DNA of 64,000 nt, taken from assembly GCF_002583555.1 (NCBI RefSeq), contig NZ_BEGX01000029.1, forward strand, positions 62,001-126,000. The letters are read 5' to 3'. Shown one piece after another: positions 53,400-61,217 of the stretch. Under the pieces are notes generated by a model, which made no database searches, was not told the DNA's origin, and saw only the letters and a program-made list of their open reading frames with translations. This DNA is from Pseudonocardia sp. N23. Its GTDB lineage: Bacteria; Actinomycetota; Actinomycetes; Mycobacteriales; Pseudonocardiaceae. Numbering within the stretch: the stretch's first letter is position 1; every line of letters begins with the position of its first letter. A program made the position numbers and the translations under genes.

Positions 53400-54750
53400 C
53401 CTCGCCGCCGCGCTCGCCGACCGGCGGACCGGGCTGCTCGTCGACGTCGGCCGGCTGCCCGTGCCGCCCGGCCTGCCGTCGGGCTTCGTCTCCTACGGCG
53501 CTCTCGTCGGGCGCACGGACCGGTTCACGACGTGGCGCGCCGACGCCACCGGGTTCGGCGCGAGCCTCGGCGACGAGGACGCCGCGCGCGCCGCCGCGAT
53601 CGGCGAGGCGATCGAGCGCTACTGCGGCAACGCCGTGCCCGACACGCTGCGCCGCGCCTCCCACGCCGAGCTGGTCACCGCCGGCGAGGACGCGCTGGAC
53701 CCCGCGACGCTCGCCCTCTACTCGGCGCGGCAGTACCGGTTGCCGGGCTTCCCGTTCGTCCCGTTCACCGCCGACCTACGGGTGGGCTGGGTGCACGGCA
53801 CCGACCTGCACCACGGCGAGCCCACCTGGGTACCGGCGTCGCTCGCGCACCTCGACTACGTCCACGGCACCCGCGCGGACGAGCCACCGACGCACTCGCT
53901 CATGTACTCCGGCATCGCCGCGGGCACCGACCGCGCCGCGGCCGAGCGGTCGGCGCTGGAGGAGCTGCTCGAACGCGACGCCACCGGCATCTGGTGGGCC
54001 TCCGGCGCCCCGGCGACCGGCCTCGACGACGGCGGCCGCGTCACCGGCGCACTCGGCCGGCCCGCGGGCGACGTACCCCTGCGGGTGCACCTGACCGCCG
54101 TGCCGTCGGAGTTCGACGTGCCGGTGGTCGCAGCGCTCGTCGAACAGGACGGCGGGTTCGTCGGGTTCGGCAGCGCCTGCCGCGCCGACCCCGCCCAGGC
54201 GGCGGCGAAGGCGCTGGTCGAGGCCCTGGGACTGCTGCGCCACGCCCGCGACCTCGCCGACCCGGACAGCCTCGCGTGGGCCGCCGTCGCGTCCGGGACG
54301 ATCGAGGCGCACGCCTATCTGCCTTTCCGCGCCGACCGTCGCTACGCCGACGACACCGGTCCGGGCCATCGGGCGCTCACCGACCTGCCGGGCGTCGCCC
54401 AGCTCTACCTCGACCCGCGCATGCAGGGCGCTCCACTGGACCCGCTGCGCCCGGCGGCCACCCGCCGCCTGGACGACCTGCCCGACATCGGCGACGCCCG
54501 TGCCGAGTACCTGCGCCGGCTCGCCGCGGCCGGGATCCGGGTGGTGTCGGTCGACCTCACCACCCCGGACGTGCGGGCCGCGGGCTGGCGTGTCGTGCGG
54601 GTCGTCGCGGCCGGGCTCATCGGCAACGGGCCACCCGCGTTCCCGTTGCGCGGCAGCGCCCGGCTCCACGACGTCCCTGCCCGGCTCGGCTGGCCGGCCC
54701 CACCCCGCGACGAGGACGACCTCGTCGACCATCCTCTGCCCCTGGCCTGA
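53392..54750 (+). CDS. YcaO-domain protein 1 (SagD-like cyclodehydratase)
   Basis: 452 residues from GTG 53392 (VADLAAALADRRTGL). YcaO ATP-binding signatures: EAIERYCGNAVP (near residue 70), AAAERSALEELLERDATGIWW (shown in part), QAAAKALVEALGLLRHARDL, and the C-terminal region ends in DHPLPLA, a Pro-rich tail as in azoline-forming YcaO. YcaO proteins use ATP to activate peptide amide bonds, giving azolines, thioamides or amidines. Middle gene of the RiPP operon. Confidence 0.92.
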   Translation: MADLAAALADRRTGLLVDVGRLPVPPGLPSGFVSYGALVGRTDRFTTWRADATGFGASLGDEDAARAAAIGEAIERYCGNAVPDTLRRASHAELVTAGEDALDPATLALYSARQYRLPGFPFVPFTADLRVGWVHGTDLHHGEPTWVPASLAHLDYVHGTRADEPPTHSLMYSGIAAGTDRAAAERSALEELLERDATGIWWASGAPATGLDDGGRVTGALGRPAGDVPLRVHLTAVPSEFDVPVVAALVEQDGGFVGFGSACRADPAQAAAKALVEALGLLRHARDLADPDSLAWAAVASGTIEAHAYLPFRADRRYADDTGPGHRALTDLPGVAQLYLDPRMQGAPLDPLRPAATRRLDDLPDIGDARAEYLRRLAAAGIRVVSVDLTTPDVRAAGWRVVRVVAAGLIGNGPPAFPLRGSARLHDVPARLGWPAPPRDEDDLVDHPLPLA

Positions 54751-54761
54751 GAGGTGCACCC

Positions 54762-56075
54762 GTGAGTCCCGAGCTGCTGTGCGATCCGCGGACCGGGATC
54801 GTGCGCGCCCTGGAGCCCGCCGCGGTCCCGGTGCACTTCCCGGCGTCGTTCTCCCTGACGACGGCCCGCATCGCCGACACCGCCCGCTTCGGCGGCTGGG
54901 CGTCCGACCCCGCCGGGGCGGGCTACGCCTTCGCCGACCCCGGCGCGGTGCGTGCGGCCGCGGTCGGGGAAGCGGTGGAGCGCTACTGCGGCAACCTCGT
55001 CCCACCGGGCCTGGTGCGGGCGAACCACGAGGCGCTCGGCCGCCGCGCGCTCGACCCGACGACCTTTGCGTTCTTCTCCGCCTCGCAGTACGCGACGCCC
55101 GGCTTCCCCGCGGTGCCGATGACACGAGACCTGGTCATGGAGTGGGCACCGGGCCGCGATCTCGTCGACGGCTCCGAGGTCCTCGTCCCTGCAGGTCCGG
55201 TGTGGCCGTCGTACCACTCGCCGGTCGGCGACCGGCGCGGCCCACTGACCAACCCCGTGATCCAGGCCGGGCTCGCCGCCGGCCCCGACCGTGAGTTCGC
55301 CGTGTGGGGCGCGCTGCGCGAGGTCGTGGAGCGCGACGCCATGACGCTGTCCTGGTACGGCGGCCTCGGCGTCCGCGCGCTCGACCCGCCCGGCTGGCTC
55401 GCGTCGTTCGCGGCCGGTCCGCAGGGGCTGCTCGCGACCCGGTTCGTCGCCCTGTCCTCGCCCTTCGGGCTGCCGGTCGTCGGGGCGCTGGTCGTCGACG
55501 AGGTGACAGGCCTGCTCAGCCTCGGCACCGGCGTCGATCCCGACCCGGTGACGGGGGCGGTCAAGGCGTTCGCCGAGGCGCTGCAGCTGCAGCTCGTCCT
55601 CGCCGACTACGACGATCCCGACGGTGCGTTCGCCGCCGCGGCCGCCCACCCGCGCAGCCCGCTGCAGCCGTGGCGAGCCGACCGCGCCTACGGGTCGGCC
55701 TACCTGCCCGACCGTTCCGACGTCGTCGACTACGCCTGCCACCTGCAGCTGCACCTCGACCCGGCGGTGCGCGCCGGGTTCGAGGCCGAGCTCGCCGCGC
55801 GCATCACCGGCCGGGTCGCGCTGGACTCGCTCGCCGGCCCGGTTCGCGACGCCGCCGATCTCGTCGACGTGCTGACCCTCGCCGGGCACCGCGTCGTCGC
55901 CGTCGACGTCACGACGACGGACGTGGCGCCGCCCGACTGGACCGTGGTGCGGGTGCTGGTCCCGGGGCTGTACTCCAACGCACCGATGGGCCTGCCGTTC
56001 CTGGGCGGCTCCCGCCTCGTCGCGGCCCGCCGGTCCTCCCCGTTCCCGCTCCCCCGCACACCGCTGCCCCACTGA
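54762..56075 (+). CDS. YcaO-domain protein 2
   Basis: 437 residues from GTG 54762. Signatures as in YcaO 1: EAVERYCGNLVPPGLVR, ALREVVERDAMTLSWYGGLG, TGAVKAFAEALQLQLVLADY. C-terminus PFPLPRTPLPH fits the Pro-rich tail of cyclodehydratase YcaO proteins. It is clearly a paralogue of the preceding gene with the same domain layout, not a fragment. Last gene before the family A palindrome at 56079. Two YcaOs plus one precursor recalls bottromycin-like pathways, but the other genes differ. Confidence 0.92.
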   Translation: MSPELLCDPRTGIVRALEPAAVPVHFPASFSLTTARIADTARFGGWASDPAGAGYAFADPGAVRAAAVGEAVERYCGNLVPPGLVRANHEALGRRALDPTTFAFFSASQYATPGFPAVPMTRDLVMEWAPGRDLVDGSEVLVPAGPVWPSYHSPVGDRRGPLTNPVIQAGLAAGPDREFAVWGALREVVERDAMTLSWYGGLGVRALDPPGWLASFAAGPQGLLATRFVALSSPFGLPVVGALVVDEVTGLLSLGTGVDPDPVTGAVKAFAEALQLQLVLADYDDPDGAFAAAAAHPRSPLQPWRADRAYGSAYLPDRSDVVDYACHLQLHLDPAVRAGFEAELAARITGRVALDSLAGPVRDAADLVDVLTLAGHRVVAVDVTTTDVAPPDWTVVRVLVPGLYSNAPMGLPFLGGSRLVAARRSSPFPLPRTPLPH

Positions 56076-56078
56076 GCC

Positions 56079-56118
56079 GTGAGTGGCGATGGTCGCTGTA
56101 GCGACCATCGCCACTCAC
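56079..56118. repeat. 40-base palindrome, family A copy 6
   Basis: Perfect 18-base arms (left GTGAGTGGCGATGGTCGC, loop TGTA). It lies four bases after the YcaO 2 stop and contains the stop codon of the opposing MFS gene (56115-56117), so it closes both converging operons. Bidirectional terminator function is likely. Confidence 0.88.
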
Positions 56119-57338
56119 GACCGTCGCGGGCCTCGGCCGGGGAGGCACACGGCAGTGGCGAGGGCCGTGACCGCGAGAACGACGACGCCCGCCCAGAACG
56201 CCGTCCGCACCCCCGCCGCGGCGGCGACGAACCCCGCGAGCATCGCACCGAAGGGGTTGCCGCCCCACGCGACCATCCGGCCGATCACGTTGACCGACGA
56301 CACCAGCCCCGGCGGACTGACGAGCTGGCGGTAGGTGATGCCGGTGTTGATGGCGATCTGTGTCGCGGCCCCGAACAGCAGGTAGCCGGCTGCGGCGAGC
56401 CACAGCCCACCGGAGGCGGCCAGCACCGCCAGCGCCCCCGCGCCGACGAGCAGTGCGCCCGGGGTGAGCAGCCGGACCCGGCCGACGTCGAACAGCCTGG
56501 CGAACACCAGCCCCGCGAGCAGCGTGCCGACCGCGCCCGCCGAGAACAGCCACCCGACCCGGGCGTCGACCTCCGCGATCCCCAGCCCCTCCACGGCGTA
56601 GACGACGAGCTGCCCCGCCACCGCGCCGATCGCCAGCGACTGCGCGAACCCGGCGACGAGCAGCACGCACAGCGTCCGGTCCGACACCACGAACCGCAGG
56701 CCGGCCGCGGCGTGGGAGCGCAGGGTCGCCCGGATCCGCGGCTCCCGGAACGAGCCGCGCACCCCGGTGAGGAGCAACGCCCCCAGCGCGAACCCGGCGA
56801 CGTCGACCCAGATCGCGGACGCCGCGCCGACCGTCGCCACCAGCGCCGAACCGATCGCCGGACCGCCGATCATCGCCGCCGAGACGACCGCGAGCAGCAC
56901 CCCGTTGGCGGCGGCGAGGCGCTCGGGGCCCACGATCGTCGGAAGCGCCCCGAACGCGGCCGCATCGGCGAACACGAACGCGGTCGACCCGACCAGCGTC
57001 ACCACCCAGATCTGGACGATCGGCACCGGGGTGACCGCGTCGACCACCGGGATCGTCGTCATCGCCAGCCCCTCGACGAGGGTCATGGCGATCAGCAGAC
57101 GTCTGCGGTCGACACGGTCGGCGATCGCGCCCGCGACGAGCCCCACCGCGAGGTAGGGCACGACGCGCAGCGCCGCGAGCAACCCGGTCTGCACGGGCGA
57201 GCCGGTCCGCTCGTAGACCAGGATCGGCAGCACGACGGTGCTGACCGCGAACCCGAGCGTCCGCACGACGTCCGAGGCCAGCCACAGACGGAACGACGCG
57301 TTGCCCGCCAACAGCTCCCGGGTGCCCGCGCCCGTCAC
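56115..57338 (-). CDS. MFS transporter, probable exporter (EntS-like)
   Basis: 407 residues from GTG 57338, overlapping the binding-protein stop as GTGA. About 12 membrane helices: LWLASDVVRTLGFAVSTVVL, LVAGAIADRVDRRRLLIAMT (the MFS loop A motif), VVSAAMIGGPAIGSALVATV. Resembles MFS_3/EntS-type exporters that secrete siderophores or antibiotics. Last gene of the importer operon and convergent with the RiPP operon, so it is a good candidate for exporting the mature peptide. Confidence 0.85.
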   Translation of the reverse strand: MTGAGTRELLAGNASFRLWLASDVVRTLGFAVSTVVLPILVYERTGSPVQTGLLAALRVVPYLAVGLVAGAIADRVDRRRLLIAMTLVEGLAMTTIPVVDAVTPVPIVQIWVVTLVGSTAFVFADAAAFGALPTIVGPERLAAANGVLLAVVSAAMIGGPAIGSALVATVGAASAIWVDVAGFALGALLLTGVRGSFREPRIRATLRSHAAAGLRFVVSDRTLCVLLVAGFAQSLAIGAVAGQLVVYAVEGLGIAEVDARVGWLFSAGAVGTLLAGLVFARLFDVGRVRLLTPGALLVGAGALAVLAASGGLWLAAAGYLLFGAATQIAINTGITYRQLVSPPGLVSSVNVIGRMVAWGGNPFGAMLAGFVAAAAGVRTAFWAGVVVLAVTALATAVCLPGRGPRRS

Positions 57339-58306
57339 GGGCCGTAGACCGCGGTGGCCGCCTGCTCGACCAGGTCGACGATGTCGACCCCGCCGCCGCT
57401 GATGTCGACGTTCGACATCGCGACGACCTTGCCCGCGGCCACGGCCGGTGTGGCGGCGAACGCGGTCCGCGCCGCGTCGACCGCCGCACCTGCGCCACCG
57501 GCCTCCTCGTGGACGGCGACGATCGCGTCGGGCTTCGCGGTGAGGACCTGCTCGGGGCTGATCTCGGCGAAGTTCTGCCCGAGCGAGGCGAACACGTTGG
57601 TCAGGCCCGCGCCGTCGAGGATCGCGTTGTAGTACGAACCGGCGAGAGCGTAGACCTTCCCGTCGTAGACCTGTACGACCGCGACCCGCGCCGGTGCCAC
57701 CGTGCCCCTCTTCGCCGCCGCCGCCGAGACCCGGCGGGTCAGGTCCGCGACGATCGTGTCCGCCCGGTCCCGCACGCCGAACACCGCGCCGAGGTCCCGG
57801 ATGTCGGTGTACACGGCGTCCAGCGTCGCGGGGGCGGGCGTGTCGAGGCAGTAGCCGCCGAGTACGAACCCCTTGCCTCCCACGGCCTCGAGGTCGGCCC
57901 AGCCCGCGGTACCCTCGGCGCCGGAGAGCTGGTTCTCGTCGTTGGCCAGGAACAGGTCGGGCCGTGCCGCGAGCAGCGCCTCCTTGGCAGGCTTGAAGTC
58001 CGGCGACACCTCGGTCGCGGTGAACCCCGCGGGCAGCTGCGCGTTCGCGCCGCTGACGTAGCCGGTGACCTTCCGCGCCATGCCGAGGGCGTCGAGGGTC
58101 CGCACCGACGTCGCCCAGCCGAGGACGACTCGCTCCGGCGGCGCGGTGAACGTCGAGACGTGTCCGCAACGGATGACCGACACCGGGAAGCCCGCGGCCG
58201 CGGGGGTGCCCGACGCCGGCGCGGTGGGTGCGTCGCCGCAGCCGGCGAGCGTCATCGCGACGACGACTGCTCCGACGGCGAGACGGCTTCTGCGGGGGAC
58301 GGGCAC
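57335..58306 (-). CDS. Periplasmic-binding-type lipoprotein for metal complex/siderophore uptake
   Basis: 323 residues from GTG 58306 with GAGGAG upstream. Signal peptide and lipobox VAMTLAGC. Helical-backbone (FecB/BtuF class) fold: PERVVLGWATSVRTLDALGM, LLAARPDLFLANDEN, LGAVFGVRDRADTIVADLTR, ISPEQVLTAKPDAIVAVHE. Binds a chelated metal or cobalamin-like ligand and passes it to the permease. Its start lies inside the 3' end of the ATPase gene (about 55-base overlap). Confidence 0.9.
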   Translation of the reverse strand: MPVPRRSRLAVGAVVVAMTLAGCGDAPTAPASGTPAAAGFPVSVIRCGHVSTFTAPPERVVLGWATSVRTLDALGMARKVTGYVSGANAQLPAGFTATEVSPDFKPAKEALLAARPDLFLANDENQLSGAEGTAGWADLEAVGGKGFVLGGYCLDTPAPATLDAVYTDIRDLGAVFGVRDRADTIVADLTRRVSAAAAKRGTVAPARVAVVQVYDGKVYALAGSYYNAILDGAGLTNVFASLGQNFAEISPEQVLTAKPDAIVAVHEEAGGAGAAVDAARTAFAATPAVAAGKVVAMSNVDISGGGVDIVDLVEQAATAVYGP

Positions 58307-59118
58307 GGGTGCTCCTCGGGGGGTGGGGTGCGGCGGGACGCCGGCCGGGCGGGTGCGAGCGGGGCGAACATGAACGTCGGGCGCCCGGTGAGCGGGTTGA
58401 TGGCGCGCGCGGCGTCGACGCCGTAGACGCGGCGCACCAGGTCCGGCTCCAGGACGTCACCGACGGGGCCGTGGGCGACCACGCGCCCGTCGCGGAGCAC
58501 GACGACCTCGTCGCAGTACGCGGCGGCGAGGTTGAGGTCGTGCAGCGCGGCGACGACGGTGACGCGCAGACCGCGCAACAGGTCGAGCAGGTCGACCTGG
58601 GCGCGGACATCGAGGTGGTTGGTGGGTTCGTCGAGCACGACGACGGGGGTGCGCTGGGCCAGCGCCCGGGCGAGGAACACCCGCTGCCGCTCCCCGCCGG
58701 ACAGGGTGGCGACCGGGCGCGACGCGAGCCCGTCGACCCGGGCGGTGACCATCGCGTCGTCGACGATCGCGGCGTCGGAGGCGGCGTCGCGGCGGACGAG
58801 CCCCTGGTGGGGCACCCGGCCCAGCTCGACGACCTCGCGGACGGTGAACTCGAAGTCGGTGGGGTCGTCCTGCATGACGACGGCGGTGCGTCGCGCCGCG
58901 GCCCGCGGGGACAGCCCCCAGACGTCGTCCCCGCCGACCCGGACGGTTCCGGCGTCCGGGCGCAGCGCCCGGTGCAGGGTGCGCAGCAGTGTCGTCTTGC
59001 CCGAACCGTTGGGGCCGAGCAGCCCGACGACCGTCCCCTGCACCGCGCGCAGCACGGCCCCGGCGACGATCGTGCGCCCCGCGATCTCGACGTCGATCCC
59101 GTCGGCCTCGACTCGCAT
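58252..59118 (-). CDS. FecE-type ABC transporter ATP-binding protein
   Basis: 288 residues. Walker A GLLGPNGSGKTTLLRTL, Q-loop VVMQDDPTDFEFTV, ABC signature LSGGERQRVFLARALAQ, Walker B VVVLDEPTNHLD and switch His in ALHDLNLAAAYCDE. A 35-residue Pro/Ser-rich C-terminus is not typical and overlaps the binding-protein start. Start overlaps the permease stop as TGATG. Powers import of the metal complex. Confidence 0.93.
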   Translation of the reverse strand: MRVEADGIDVEIAGRTIVAGAVLRAVQGTVVGLLGPNGSGKTTLLRTLHRALRPDAGTVRVGGDDVWGLSPRAAARRTAVVMQDDPTDFEFTVREVVELGRVPHQGLVRRDAASDAAIVDDAMVTARVDGLASRPVATLSGGERQRVFLARALAQRTPVVVLDEPTNHLDVRAQVDLLDLLRGLRVTVVAALHDLNLAAAYCDEVVVLRDGRVVAHGPVGDVLEPDLVRRVYGVDAARAINPLTGRPTFMFAPLAPARPASRRTPPPEEHPCPSPAEAVSPSEQSSSR

Positions 59119-60194
59119 CAGCCGCTCCCCCGGCCCGACGAGCGCAGCAGCCAGAGGAAGAACGGTGCCCCGACCGCGGCGGTGACGATCCCGATGGGCA
59201 GCTCGACCGGCGCGCGCACGGTGCGGGCGGCGAGATCGGCCAGCGGCAGGAAGACCGCCCCGAGCAGCAGCGACACGGTGAGGACTCGACGGTTCGCGGC
59301 CCCGACGAGCAGCCGGGCCACGTGCGGCACGACGAGCCCGACGAACAGGATCCCCCCGGACACCGAGACGAGCGTTCCGGTCAGGAGCGCGACCACGACC
59401 ATGAGCTGCAGCTGGAACCGGCCGACGGCCAGGCCCAGGGAGGCGGCGACGTCGGTGCCGTTGACGAGTGCGTCGACACGACGGCCCTGCAGCAGCAGCC
59501 ACGCGGTCGCGAGGGTCACGACCATCACGGGGAGCAGGAGGTCGGCCCACCGAGCGCTCGAAACACTGCCCAACGTCCAGAACAGGACGCGGGTGACCTG
59601 GGTGGGCGTGGCGATCGTCTGCAGGAAGTAGGTGACGGCCGAGACGAGGTAGCCGACCGCGACGCCCGCGAGGACGAGCCGCGCCGGTGGCCAGTGCCCG
59701 TCCTTGCGGCCCAGGGCGAAGGTGAGGGAGAAGGCGAACAGCGCCCCGACGAACGCGGCCGCCGACAGGGTCAGGCCTCCGAGCGTGGCCGCTCCCGTGA
59801 CGATCACGGTGACCGCGCCGAGCCCGGCACCGGGGACGACGCCGATCAGGTAGGGGTCGCCGAGCGGGTTGCGGACGACCGCCTGGATCACGGCTCCCGC
59901 CACGGCGAGGCCTCCGCCGACCAGCACCGCGAGCAGGACGCGCGGCAGCCGGGACGTCCACACGATCTGGTCGAGGACGGGGTCGGGCGGGGTGACCGGG
60001 AGTCCGAGCCGGTGCGCGACGACGCCGAGGACGGTCGACGGCGGGACCGGAACCGCGCCGATCGCGACCCCGAGCACCGCGACCGCGACCGTGGCGACGA
60101 GCAGCCCGGCGCAGAGCGCGCCGAACCGGCGTGGCGCGGCGAAGCGCGGGCCCGTGCGCGGGGCCGCACCCACCTCCGTCGTTGCTGACGTCAC
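59118..60194 (-). CDS. FecCD-type ABC permease
   Basis: 358 residues from GTG 60194 with GAGGG upstream. About ten membrane helices. FecCD signatures: LPRVLLAVLVGGGLAVAGAV, QAVVRNPLGDPYLIGVVPGAGLG (in part), LFVGLVVPHVARLLVGA, LPIGIVTAAVGAPFFLWLL. A single gene suggests a homodimeric channel. First gene of the operon permease-ATPase-binding protein-MFS, downstream of a promoter that overlaps a Zur-box-like palindrome. Confidence 0.93.
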   Translation of the reverse strand: MTSATTEVGAAPRTGPRFAAPRRFGALCAGLLVATVAVAVLGVAIGAVPVPPSTVLGVVAHRLGLPVTPPDPVLDQIVWTSRLPRVLLAVLVGGGLAVAGAVIQAVVRNPLGDPYLIGVVPGAGLGAVTVIVTGAATLGGLTLSAAAFVGALFAFSLTFALGRKDGHWPPARLVLAGVAVGYLVSAVTYFLQTIATPTQVTRVLFWTLGSVSSARWADLLLPVMVVTLATAWLLLQGRRVDALVNGTDVAASLGLAVGRFQLQLMVVVALLTGTLVSVSGGILFVGLVVPHVARLLVGAANRRVLTVSLLLGAVFLPLADLAARTVRAPVELPIGIVTAAVGAPFFLWLLRSSGRGSG

Positions 60195-60257
60195 CGTGCC
60201 CTCGCATCCCTGTCGCCCGCGCCGACGGTGGTGCGCAGCTCGTGGTCCGACAGGGCG

Positions 60258-60287
60258 ACCCTACGTTTATATGAAAACGATAGTCAA
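60258..60287 (-). promoter_or_regulatory. Promoter and Zur-box-like site of the importer operon
   Basis: Minus strand: TTGACT (-35, 60282-60287), 18 bases, TAGGGT (-10, 60258-60263). Between and over the -35 lies TGAAAACGATAGTCA (60272-60286 on plus), which matches the Zur-type consensus at 12 of 15 positions and has TGA/TCA ends. A bound repressor here would block polymerase. The second such box lies at 50764 before the RiPP precursor. Confidence 0.6.
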
Positions 60288-60451
60288 TATCGACTGAGTG
60301 ACGCCTGCCTCACCCGCGGGCGCGGTGGGGTGCCCGTCCGGTCGGACAGTCGCGCGGGGCCGGGCGGACGGTTTCGCCCCTTCCGGGCACGGCGGCGCCC
60401 TAGCGTCGGGAACGCCTGCGGCGCAGGTGCGTCGCGACCCCAGGAGTGCCC

Positions 60452-61153
60452 ATGATCACCCTCGACCGGTTGGACAACGACCTCGCGGGCTGGCTCGCGC
60501 GCACCCTCGTCGCACCGGGGGTGCTGTCGCCGGAGGCGTTCGAGGCGGCCTTCGTCGCCGTCGTCACCGCGGCCGCCGAGGACCCCGACGAGGCGTGGCT
60601 CGCCTTCTACCGCAACACCCTCGCGGCGTTGGAGGTCGGCGGGCGGGTCGGCGGGACCTGCGCGGAGATCGCGCCCGTCCACGAGCGGGCGGCGGCGCTC
60701 ACGGTGGGCACCGACGTCGTCGAACTGGGGTCGTGCTTCGGGTTCCTGTCGCTGCGCCTCGCCGCGGCGGGACACGACGTCACCGCGCTGGACCTCGTGC
60801 CCGGCACGGCCGCGCTGCTCGCCCGGATGTCACGACGCCTGGGCCGCCCGGTCCGGGCGCTGGCCGGTGACGCCACCGCCGTCCCGCTCGCCGACGCCTC
60901 CGCCGACACGGTGCTCGCCGTCCATCTCCTCGAACACCTGCCGCCCGCCGCCGGGGAGCAGGTGCTCGAGGAGATGCTGAGGGTCGCGCGACGCCGGGTG
61001 GTCGTCGCGGTGCCGTTCGAGGACGAGCCCGACCGCACCTGGGGCCACGTCCGCCGCTTCGACCTCGACGCCCTGCGCGCGCTCGGCGCGCTCACGGGCC
61101 GCCCGTTCACGGTCGCCGGGCACCACGGCGGCTGGCTCGTCGTGGAGGCCTGA
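60452..61153 (+). CDS. Class I SAM-dependent methyltransferase, MftM-like candidate
   Basis: 233 residues from ATG 60452 with AGGAG five bases upstream. N-terminal helical part (DEAWLAFYRNTLAALEVGG), then a Rossmann SAM site VVELGSCFGFLSLRLAAAG, acidic post-II LDLVPG, and LAVHLLEHLPPAAGEQVLEE. The AFYRN plus VHERA plus ELGSCFGF combination reminds me of the mycofactocin oligosaccharide methyltransferase MftM, but this is from memory. Alternatively it methylates the neighbouring RiPP. Divergent from the importer operon. Confidence 0.75.
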   Translation: MITLDRLDNDLAGWLARTLVAPGVLSPEAFEAAFVAVVTAAAEDPDEAWLAFYRNTLAALEVGGRVGGTCAEIAPVHERAAALTVGTDVVELGSCFGFLSLRLAAAGHDVTALDLVPGTAALLARMSRRLGRPVRALAGDATAVPLADASADTVLAVHLLEHLPPAAGEQVLEEMLRVARRRVVVAVPFEDEPDRTWGHVRRFDLDALRALGALTGRPFTVAGHHGGWLVVEA

Positions 61154-61160
61154 CCCACCC

Positions 61161-61212
61161 AGACCGACAGGAGTGCTGTCCGCGGCACCCGGGGCAGCAC
61201 TCCTGTCGGTCT
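61161..61212. repeat. Palindrome family B, copy 2 (hairpin between converging genes)
   Basis: Perfect 18-base arms AGACCGACAGGAGTGCTG and its complement around a 16-base loop, between the methyltransferase and SDR stops. Likely a bidirectional terminator. Shares AGACCGACAGGAGTG with the element at 39321-39382. Confidence 0.8.
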
Positions 61213-61217
61213 CGATG

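Noticed and set aside
20047-56118. Family A palindromes considered as transposon inverted ends
   Set aside because: Each copy is self-contained and short, with no paired ends, transposase gene or target duplication visible.
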